Source: Faeciplasma gallinarum (GTDB lineage: Bacteria; Bacillota; Clostridia; Oscillospirales; Ruminococcaceae). Taken from it: DNA of 19,084 nt. The notes beneath the pieces were generated by a model, which saw nothing but the letters and a program-made list of their open reading frames with translations, did no database searches and was not told the origin of the DNA. This document shows positions 1 through 5,294 of the stretch, one piece after another (the stretch's first letter is position 1; each line of letters starts with the position of its first letter). The stretch spans positions 1 through 19,084 of the forward strand of contig DVIR01000004.1 of assembly GCA_018711085.1 (NCBI GenBank). The letters run 5' to 3'. A program made the position numbers and the translations under genes.

Positions 1-192
1 CTCACGGCTGTCCTTGTACTTGTGAACCGCACGCAAAATCGTGACGATCTCCTTGTCCGTAGGGAGCGGGATGGGGCCTGAAACCTTAGCGCCGCTTCTC
101 TTAGCAGCTTCTACTATCTTAGCAGCTGCAGCGTCTACGTTCGTGTGCTCGTATCCTTTGATCTTGATTCTTATCTTTTCATTGACTGCCAT
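1..192 (-). CDS. rpsJ: 30S ribosomal protein S10, N-terminal part (runs off left edge)
   Basis: S10 is a small-subunit ribosomal protein of the 30S head and, as NusE, also joins antitermination complexes. The 64 codons visible read MAVNEKIRIKIKGYEH at the start, then a region rich in Ala and Lys, then SGPIPLPTDKE and HKYKDSRE, the usual S10 N-terminal two thirds. The stop codon lies outside the window. The ATG at 190-192 is preceded on the minus strand by AAGGAGG with a spacing of about 7 nt, which fixes the start. rpsJ is normally the first gene of the S10-spc operon, so that operon probably continues to the left. It has its own long leader and promoter here, with no str-operon genes (rpsL, rpsG, fusA, tuf) directly upstream. 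Confidence 0.97.
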   Translation of the reverse strand, partial: MAVNEKIRIKIKGYEHTNVDAAAAKIVEAAKRSGAKVSGPIPLPTDKEIVTILRAVHKYKDSRE

Positions 193-291
193 TTAAAACG
201 CCTCCTTAAGTCTTATCCATTTAATTGGGGGCGGAGCTTTTTTAAGCTCGTCTGTTTTTAACACGTTGCCGTGCGTTTCGTCCGTCCTCAT

Positions 292-320
292 AAAAAAACC
301 GAAAAACTTTCGTTTTTCGG
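292..320 (-). terminator. Intrinsic terminator in the rpsJ leader (candidate attenuator)
   Basis: Read on the minus strand, a perfect 9-bp stem CCGAAAAAC / GTTTTTCGG (299-307 with 312-320) closes a GAAA tetraloop and is followed directly by seven T. A further GTCCTC/GAGGAC pair (284-289, 320-325) flanks it and could form a competing structure. The hairpin ends about 100 nt before the rpsJ ATG and well downstream of the leader promoter, so it would stop rpsJ transcription unless read through. This suggests attenuation rather than the end of an upstream gene. Confidence 0.8.
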
Positions 321-480
321 AGGACATAAAACGTCAGCGGTTACAATGTACATTTAGACGCAAGCAAAGCCGCACTCGCCCCGACTCATCGCCGCAGCCG
401 CACAACTCTGTTGCCGCAAGATGCTAAAGCACATACCGTGTCGTTATTACAGTCGCCCGGTTTAAAATCGGACATACTCG

Positions 481-517
481 GCTGAAATTACCCGGCGCAC
501 CGCCGGCAACCTTCAGC
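481..517 (-). promoter_or_regulatory. Two-part stem-loop in the rpsJ leader
   Basis: On the minus strand an outer 6-bp stem GCTGAA/TTCAGC (512-517 with 481-486) encloses an inner 6-bp stem CCGGCG/CGCCGG (501-506 with 492-497) with a 3-nt loop. The two are separated by a symmetric 5x5 internal loop (GGTTG opposite GTAAT). It sits near the predicted 5' end of the transcript. Stem, internal loop, stem is typical of a protein-binding or ligand-binding leader element. Confidence 0.5.
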
Positions 518-551
518 TTCATCGCATATCTTTTGCAGTCACGCAAGAAAT

Positions 552-580
552 ATAATAACATCGGAACGTGCCGTTTTCAA
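552..580 (-). promoter_or_regulatory. Sigma-A type promoter for the rpsJ leader
   Basis: On the minus strand, TTGAAA (575-580) and TATTAT (552-557) are separated by exactly 17 nt; each matches the consensus hexamer at 5 of 6 positions. Transcription would start near 545, giving a leader of about 350 nt before the rpsJ ATG. Confidence 0.65.
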
Positions 581-806
581 GCTTTTTTTCATTTTTGCAA
601 GCCCAAAATCGCGTAGAATTTTTAAATTATTTTTGCCGCGCGTTTGTGCTTTTTATACAAAACAACCCCGCCAAGGCGGATGCGCAGCGAATTTTGCCGT
701 TCATTCGACAAAATTCGACACAAAAGCTGCATCTGCCGCCTCGCGCGGGGCATATACTCGGTTTAATTTGCGGCGCGCATGCATACATGGCGCACGTTAT
801 GCGCAT
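581..806. other. Non-coding spacer between the lipoprotein gene and the rpsJ promoter
   Basis: No ORF here has a ribosome binding site or a recognisable product; the two overlapping plus-strand reading frames look like chance. The only structure seen is the short hairpin at 661-681. Nothing else was identified. Confidence 0.5.
661..681 (-). terminator. Weak possible terminator after the lipoprotein gene
   Basis: On the minus strand, TCCGC-CTTG-GCGGG can form a 5-bp stem (one G-U) followed by GTTGTTTTG. The stem is short and the T-tract interrupted. It is the only candidate between the lipoprotein stop at 807 and the rpsJ promoter. Confidence 0.3.
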
Positions 807-1544
807 TTAGACTATAGAATCGAGGTCAAGATCGGGAATCTGCGGGTCGTCGGGGTTTTCGACGAGGTTGGGAACTGAATCTACCTCGTTTCTCTCGGTT
901 ATATAAATGGAATAGGAGTGCGTTTCAACAGCGCCGTCCGGCTCAGCCATTTCGGATATCTCCTGCATGAACAGAAGATTTCCCTCGCCGTCGAAGTAGT
1001 ACTTGACGACAAAGCTTGTGAGTGAGTCGTCCGCGCCGGTTCCGTCGAGCTTTGACACGTCGTAAACGTGGCAAACCTCTATGGCGTCCTCATTTTGGGC
1101 GATGTACGACTGCTCGTCGATTACGGCCTTCTTATAAAATAGTATCAATCCCTCGCTTGCGTAGGGGTAGGGCGCATCTTTTGAGTAAGCTGCGAAGCCG
1201 TCGTCGGTGGACTCAAGGCTTGTATACTCGCCGTTTTCGTTTGTGAACTGCTCGTAACCGTTGTTATACTGCGCTATGCTTATATCTTCCGAGCGTCCTA
1301 TATACGAGTAGGTCATTATGCCTTTTTCGTCGTACTTATAGATGAATATCTGCTCCGACACGCCTGTTGCATCGTTTATAACGTCTACTCTGGCGGAGTC
1401 AAGCGCTGCATACGCCTGTCTTGCGGCGAGTATGTATTCCTCGCCCGCTACAACTCTGTCCGACTCGCATCCGCAGAGCAAAAGCGTGCAAAGCGCCAGC
1501 ACCAAAGCAAGCGCCGCGTGAATTTTCTTAAATGATTTAGCCAT
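807..1544 (-). CDS. Lipoprotein of unknown function
   Basis: This is a 245-residue protein of no family I recognise. From the ATG at 1544 it has a textbook lipoprotein signal: Lys-rich n-region (MAKSFKK), a hydrophobic stretch, and lipobox LLLCGC with the lipidated Cys at residue 26. The mature part is acidic and rich in Tyr, Ser and Asp, with beta-like segments (FIYKYDEKGIMTYSYIG, SFVVKYYFDGEGNLLFMQE). That pattern recalls LolA-like or other lipid-shuttle folds of surface lipoproteins, but this is only a guess. The frame is open 28 codons further upstream, but that extension is Arg/Lys-rich and would bury the signal peptide. GGGAGG lies about 14 nt before the chosen ATG, rather far. It follows yabR by 148 nt in the same direction and may be in the yabP transcript, so a role at the sporulating-cell surface is possible but unproven. 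Confidence 0.75.
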   Translation of the reverse strand: MAKSFKKIHAALALVLALCTLLLCGCESDRVVAGEEYILAARQAYAALDSARVDVINDATGVSEQIFIYKYDEKGIMTYSYIGRSEDISIAQYNNGYEQFTNENGEYTSLESTDDGFAAYSKDAPYPYASEGLILFYKKAVIDEQSYIAQNEDAIEVCHVYDVSKLDGTGADDSLTSFVVKYYFDGEGNLLFMQEISEMAEPDGAVETHSYSIYITERNEVDSVPNLVENPDDPQIPDLDLDSIV

Positions 1545-1692
1545 TATTATGCGTTTTACCTCCCGGTCAAAAGCCCTTTGCTCGGCTTTTTTGCCGCCGT
1601 GTTTTTTCAAGGCGCGGCGACGCCGCATGCGTTTTTTGCACGAGCTGTGCGCATGCTCCGGCTTATTTGCCGTTTGACTTTTTGCGGCAAGT

Positions 1693-2244
1693 TTATCTTC
1701 TCCTGCCGCCCTTCTTTTTTATGTCCATGTTTTTCTTCAAAACGGACATCCTGTCCTCACTGGACGCCTTAAACCTTGAGAGCATGTCCTCAAAGCCCGC
1801 GTTTGTCGGCGTAGACCTCGGCTCGTATGCATACTCAAGATCCTCTATATTTATCTGCTCCTTTTTAGCGGGCTGCTTTTTTTGAGCCTGATGCTTTTTA
1901 GCCGGAGCATAGTCCCTGTCCGAATCCTTCGACATTCCGCCCTGATATTTTCCGGACGGCTTGCCGCCTTTGCTGCCGTTCTTGTTCTTAAAGTCGCGGT
2001 CGGAGTTTTTCTTATCGGCTTTTCTTATCGACAAGGCTATCTTGCCGTCGTCAGCCACCGATATTACCCTGACCTTTACGGTTTGTCCCACCTTCAAAAC
2101 ATCCTTGATATCCTCGACATAGTCGTTTGACACCTCGGAGATATGTACCATTCCGCTCTTGCCCTCGCCTAAATCGACAAAAGCCCCGAATTTAAGTATA
2201 CCTGTTACCTTGCCCTCGACAACGCTGTCCTTCACAAGCTGCAT
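1693..2244 (-). CDS. yabR: S1-domain RNA-binding protein, YabR type
   Basis: A protein of about 183 residues. Residues 8-73 form one S1 (OB-fold) RNA-binding domain, with the characteristic VVEGKVTGILKFGAFVDLG and GMVHISEVS followed by VGQTVKVRVISV and KIALSIRKA. The rest is a Lys/Gln/Ser-rich low-complexity tail ending in basic KKKGGRRR, probably disordered and RNA-binding. B. subtilis YabR is the single-S1 protein encoded next to divIC, and the order here is the same. The ATG at 2244 is preferred because of AAAGGG about 10 nt upstream; a GTG at 2271 in frame would add nine residues (VKEEKGKTY) but has no ribosome binding site of its own. It lies 66 nt after divIC. Exact function is not established in the family; ribosome or mRNA association is the usual inference. 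Confidence 0.88.
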   Translation of the reverse strand: MQLVKDSVVEGKVTGILKFGAFVDLGEGKSGMVHISEVSNDYVEDIKDVLKVGQTVKVRVISVADDGKIALSIRKADKKNSDRDFKNKNGSKGGKPSGKYQGGMSKDSDRDYAPAKKHQAQKKQPAKKEQINIEDLEYAYEPRSTPTNAGFEDMLSRFKASSEDRMSVLKKNMDIKKKGGRRR

Positions 2245-2310
2245 ATAAGTTTTTCCCTTTTCCTCTTTCACGTCATTTTGTGCGCACCGCGCATGAAATT
2301 TGCGGGCTTG

Positions 2311-2688
2311 TCAGTCAAGAATATTCTTGGGGTAAAAGCGCACTTCTCTGGGGTACGCGTATCCGCGCTCTATCGCCGCGGAAAGCATATACTCCGTCTC
2401 GTCCTTATCGGCAAGCAGTCTTGTGTACTCGTCGTTTTCACGCTGAGTCTGCGCTATCTCCTCTTCAAGCTTTTCTATCGCCGCCTCCTGCTGAGCTATG
2501 TCAGCCTGGGTGGAAATGATTACGCCCACGGAATAAACAAGCAGGACGGAAAATGCGGCAAGCTTCAAAAAATCAAAGAGCAGCGAACGGCGCTTTCTTA
2601 TTCTGCGGGCTTTTTTCCGCTTTGTGTTCAGCTCTTCGCCGACCGCCGTCTCGCTCGACGCGGAAACTGCGGTATTCTTATTTGCCAC
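2311..2688 (-). CDS. divIC: Septum formation initiator, DivIC/FtsB family
   Basis: A 125-residue single-pass membrane protein with the DivIC/FtsB layout: a basic cytoplasmic N-terminus (residues 23-34, KRKKARRIRKRR), one transmembrane helix (about 40-58), then an extracytoplasmic coiled coil (about 60-95, AAIEKLEEEIAQTQRENDEY) and a short C-terminal region with ERGYAYPREVRFYPK, typical of the end of this domain. DivIC forms a complex with FtsL and DivIB/FtsQ at the division septum and helps activate septal peptidoglycan synthesis. The start is a GTG at 2688 with GGAGG 10 nt upstream. Its position between yabQ and yabR is the conserved Firmicutes arrangement and supports the call. Confidence 0.93.
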   Translation of the reverse strand: MANKNTAVSASSETAVGEELNTKRKKARRIRKRRSLLFDFLKLAAFSVLLVYSVGVIISTQADIAQQEAAIEKLEEEIAQTQRENDEYTRLLADKDETEYMLSAAIERGYAYPREVRFYPKNILD

Positions 2689-2733
2689 TTTCCTCGTTCC
2701 TCCCTTGCTTAGTCTATAAATATACGAAATATA

Positions 2734-3168
2734 TTATACACCATTTTGCTCAGAGTCTGCAAGGTCTTTTTCGGATTTTTTTGAGCGCCTCCTTAAAACC
2801 GTCACCCCGCACAAATAACGAAGTGGTTTTTTGCATAGTATGACCAAAGATTTGAACACCGTACTCAATATACCCGACAATATTTTACCGAGGCTTTTCA
2901 AATACAAGAAAAATCCTGCTGCCATGAACACAAGCACGAACAGTCTCGCCTTGCCCTCCAGCAGTTCGACGCAAAAGCCGTAGAACACAAGTCCGAAGAA
3001 AAGCGCAAAGACGGTATCTTCGGCGGCGCATGCGAGGCGGGAGTGTCTTACCGTCATGCGTGCGGCGCGCAGCAGGTCGTAAAACGCCCCCAAAACCGCG
3101 CCTGTCATTGCGGCGTAGGCGGCAAGCGCGATTTCTGTGGCTGTTCCCAAAAACATGTTATCGTTCAT
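2734..3168 (-). CDS. yabQ: Spore cortex biosynthesis protein YabQ
   Basis: A 144-residue polytopic membrane protein. Hydrophobic stretches lie near residues 7-32, 48-70 and 75-92, with GAFYDLLRAARM after the first and a basic tail (RRRSKKSEK). YabQ is a sporulation membrane protein of the outer forespore membrane needed for cortex formation in B. subtilis. Family membership rests on the membrane pattern, the FYDLLRA-type motif and above all the location between yabP and divIC. The ATG at 3168 overlaps the yabP stop as ATGA, so the two are probably translationally coupled. A second in-frame ATG four codons on is possible. The length is in the lower part of the family range. Confidence 0.88.
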   Translation of the reverse strand: MNDNMFLGTATEIALAAYAAMTGAVLGAFYDLLRAARMTVRHSRLACAAEDTVFALFFGLVFYGFCVELLEGKARLFVLVFMAAGFFLYLKSLGKILSGILSTVFKSLVILCKKPLRYLCGVTVLRRRSKKSEKDLADSEQNGV

Positions 3169-3446
3169 CTTGAAAGCTTAGTCCAAAGGGACGGCTTTTT
3201 TGTCCTGTCCTTATCGCCGTACACGAGGGACTTTATCTCGCCGGTTATGGTTATGTCGGCGGTTTCAAGGCTCATCGCATCGACGTGCAAGCCCTTGCCG
3301 CGTATGCTCAGCTCGCCCAAGGAGGTATAAAGGGAGATTTCGGTGTCGTTAAAGCTCTCCACGTCTGTGACGCCGGACATCGAAAGCTTTTGTCTGTCCT
3401 CAAGTATCAGGTTGTGTCTTTTGACTGCCGTCGGCTGTTCCTGCAT
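3165..3446 (-). CDS. yabP: Sporulation protein YabP
   Basis: A 93-residue soluble protein with the YabP/YqfC-family fold signature: HNLILEDRQKLSMSGVTDVESFNDTE near the start, then TSLGELSIRGKGLHVDAMSLE and ADITITGEIKSLVY, an alternating beta-strand pattern. YabP and YabQ act in the mother cell, in the assembly of the spore cortex/coat envelope. The ATG at 3446 has AAAGGAG with about 9 nt spacing. It is the first gene of the cluster; yabQ overlaps it by 4 nt. The upstream region has no good sigma-A promoter but does have a sigma-E-like one, as expected for this gene. Its presence argues that the organism sporulates or descends from a spore former. Confidence 0.92.
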   Translation of the reverse strand: MQEQPTAVKRHNLILEDRQKLSMSGVTDVESFNDTEISLYTSLGELSIRGKGLHVDAMSLETADITITGEIKSLVYGDKDRTKKPSLWTKLSR

Positions 3447-3468
3447 AATAGCTTACTCCTTTCAAATG

Positions 3469-3493
3469 CATGTATAGCTGCTGCCGTATATAT
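3469..3493 (-). promoter_or_regulatory. Possible sigma-E type promoter of yabP
   Basis: On the minus strand, ATAT (3490-3493), a 13-nt gap, then TATACATG (3469-3476) resembles the mother-cell sigma-E pattern (ATA-type -35, CATACA-type -10). No TTGACA-like -35 is present at the right distance. B. subtilis yabP is sigma-E dependent, which makes this plausible, but the match is partial. Confidence 0.4.
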
Positions 3494-3530
3494 TTATGTG
3501 AAAAAGCGCGCCGGCATGCATGTTTTGCGC

Positions 3531-3564
3531 AAAGAAAACGGCCGCCCTCTACATAGGACGGTCG
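3531..3564 (-). terminator. Terminator of the solute-binding lipoprotein gene
   Basis: On the minus strand a 10-position stem (3555-3564 with 3539-3548, one A-C mismatch and one G-U) with a 6-nt loop is followed by TTTTCTTT. It lies about 40 nt after the stop at 3606 and separates that gene from the yabP cluster. Confidence 0.65.
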
Positions 3565-3605
3565 CTTCCCTAAAAAGGAGTCAATTATGAGAAAACTTGA
3601 TGTGA

Positions 3606-5039
3606 TTATGTCATAGTTCCTTCTTCGACGTATGCATTCAGCTTTTCAAGGTAGTAGTCTATCTGTTCTCTGTAGGTTTCCTTGAGCTGCGCCCATGTCG
3701 AAGGATTGTCACCGGTTGTGCCGATGATGCAGTTGTTTACCGCAGTCGAAAGCTGAGGCGGGCAGCCGGGGGCAAAGTTCACTATCGGGTTGTTCTTTGC
3801 AAGCTCCTGGCACTCATCGTTCATATCCAGCATTTCATCCGACCACAGATATATTTCTTTAAGCTGTCTTGTATCAACGTCAATGACAGTCGGGTCAATT
3901 ATCTTAAATCTTTCACACATTGAAAGTAGCACGACGCCGTCGGGGTTTTGGGCGCCCATCACCATGTGGTAGCCCACCGGCTGACCGCCGAGGTAATAAA
4001 GTCCGTCGCCCTCTGCCTCTCTGGGAATGGGAGCAAACATCACTTCACCGGCTGCTATATCGCCCCATATGTTGCTCATCTCATCGACGGGTCCGGTGAA
4101 CGCCCATTTTTCTCTGAGCCAGAAGAGCGTCAAGCCCTCCTTCATTCCTATGCCGTCGTAATCCGCGCCCCTTAGAACCTGCGGGCTGTTGCATTCGTTT
4201 TTATTCAGGTCATATATCAGCGACTCAACGCTCTCAAGCTGCGGAGCATCTATATTTGATACGAACTTTCCGTCCTCGTCGATTGCTATTACGGTCACTC
4301 CGGTGGAGTTTACGAGTGCGTTCTGCCATGCCCAGCCGTCAAGAGCGTATCTGTCCTCGTCCGGATCTCTGAACGCCATGCACATCTCGTAAAAGACGTC
4401 CCACGTCCACTCGTCGTTATAGTAAAGCTCCGCGGGGTCGTCAAATCCGTACTCGCTTATGACTCGACGGTTGTACGCGCAAACATCGGTTGCTTTTACA
4501 TCCGTGCATATTATCCACGACTGGCCGTTCATCGAAAAATATCTGTCAACAAACTCCGCGTTGGCGCTCCAAAGCGGGTCGGTGTAATCTATGTAGTCGT
4601 CAACCGGCAAGAACATTCCTTTAAGGCACTTCTCCGGGAAGGTATTTACCGAGCAGGTTGTAAAGTCGGGCGGGGTGGACGCCATTATAAGGGTTGCAAG
4701 GTCGTCAAACCTCGTCTCATAGGTAGTTTGTATCCACTCAACCTCGCCCTTATACTTTTGGCTGAAAGTCCAATATCCCGTGTTTACTATTTCATCCTCC
4801 GAGTAGTTGTGGAACCCGTCTACCCAGTGGTGATATTTCACTGTTGTGCCCGCGCCGGCTGCCGTTTCGGCGTCGGGCAGGACAATTCCGGCGGCGGCGA
4901 GTATCGCTTCGGAATCCTTTGTGGAAAGCGTGAGCCTGACTATTTTATGCTCATCCTTTCCGCATCCGACAAGCGCAAAGATCATAATTGCAACAATTGC
5001 TAATGAGAGAATCCTTTTCACATTGCCCGTGTGTGTCAC
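3606..5039 (-). CDS. Extracellular solute-binding lipoprotein (family 1 ABC substrate-binding protein)
   Basis: A protein of about 477 residues with a lipoprotein signal peptide (ILSLAIVAIMIFALVGC, lipidated Cys26) and the general character of family 1 solute-binding proteins, which bind sugars or oligosaccharides outside the membrane for an ABC importer. Visible family features are the early segment YETRFDDLATLIMASTPPDF, the YNRRVISEYGFDDP hinge-like region followed by EWTWDVFYEMCMAF, and the aromatic-rich WLREKWAFTG. The start is taken as the GTG at 5039, because GGGGGAGG lies 5 nt upstream; a GTG at 5060 would lie upstream of that site and one at 5021 has none. There are no permease or ATPase genes on either side; the gene has its own promoter and terminator, so it is monocistronic. 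The substrate cannot be read from the sequence, and divergence from classical sugar binders is possible. Confidence 0.85.
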   Translation of the reverse strand: MTHTGNVKRILSLAIVAIMIFALVGCGKDEHKIVRLTLSTKDSEAILAAAGIVLPDAETAAGAGTTVKYHHWVDGFHNYSEDEIVNTGYWTFSQKYKGEVEWIQTTYETRFDDLATLIMASTPPDFTTCSVNTFPEKCLKGMFLPVDDYIDYTDPLWSANAEFVDRYFSMNGQSWIICTDVKATDVCAYNRRVISEYGFDDPAELYYNDEWTWDVFYEMCMAFRDPDEDRYALDGWAWQNALVNSTGVTVIAIDEDGKFVSNIDAPQLESVESLIYDLNKNECNSPQVLRGADYDGIGMKEGLTLFWLREKWAFTGPVDEMSNIWGDIAAGEVMFAPIPREAEGDGLYYLGGQPVGYHMVMGAQNPDGVVLLSMCERFKIIDPTVIDVDTRQLKEIYLWSDEMLDMNDECQELAKNNPIVNFAPGCPPQLSTAVNNCIIGTTGDNPSTWAQLKETYREQIDYYLEKLNAYVEEGTMT

Positions 5040-5085
5040 GCGCGCCTCCCCCTTTATCACATCAAAACTTTAATTTACTATTATG

Positions 5086-5114
5086 ATTATAACACTTTGA
5101 GTTATGCATTAAAA
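5086..5114 (-). promoter_or_regulatory. Promoter of the solute-binding lipoprotein gene
   Basis: On the minus strand a perfect TATAAT (5086-5091) has TTTTAA (5109-5114, 3 of 6 to consensus) at 17 nt spacing, in an AT-rich stretch about 50 nt before the start codon. Confidence 0.5.
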
Positions 5115-5212
5115 GATTCATATTCTACAGCTTTTTAAATTCTGTTTTGTGCATTTTTCATATAAGTATTGATTTATTATCTTTTTGTTGCCTTAAAAAT
5201 TACTTCACGCGC

Positions 5213-5244
5213 AAAAATCCCCTCCCGAAAGTCTTCGGAAGGGG
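5213..5244 (-). terminator. Terminator of the transglutaminase lipoprotein operon
   Basis: On the minus strand, CCCCTTCCGAA and TTCGGGAGGGG form an 11-bp stem (one G-T wobble) around a 4-nt loop, followed by ATTTTTG. It lies about 50 nt after the stop at 5295. Confidence 0.88.
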
Positions 5245-5294
5245 AAATTTGAGCGAATGCATGTATGCGCGTTGCGCACATTTTGCATGTGCAA

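Larger units (their letters stand above)
193..545 (-). promoter_or_regulatory. Long structured 5' leader of rpsJ
   Basis: This stretch of about 350 nt contains no credible ORF. It lies between a strong minus-strand promoter (552-580) and rpsJ and carries at least one two-part stem (481-517) and an intrinsic terminator (292-320). In several bacteria the S10 operon is autoregulated through a leader RNA bound by protein L4. A long leader with an internal terminator fits that kind of control, but I cannot match this sequence to a known leader family by eye. An rpsJ leader is a safe call from position; its mechanism is inference. Confidence 0.6.

Noticed and set aside
776..790. Recurrent ATGTATGCATGC-like strings near gene ends (776-790, 5254-5266, 16916-16927)
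   Set aside because: A shared 12-mer is expected many times by chance in 19 kb on two strands, and no longer alignment between the sites was found.
568..878. Two overlapping plus-strand ORFs of about 80 codons in the spacer before rpsJ
   Set aside because: Neither has a ribosome binding site at its start or a recognisable sequence, the frames overlap each other, and one runs into the opposite lipoprotein gene.
1569..1592. AAAAGCC/GGCTTTT hairpin with six T on the plus strand just before the lipoprotein gene
   Set aside because: No plus-strand gene ends here, the GC part of the stem is only 3 bp, and on the minus strand the T-tract is only four long and falls in the leader of the gene.
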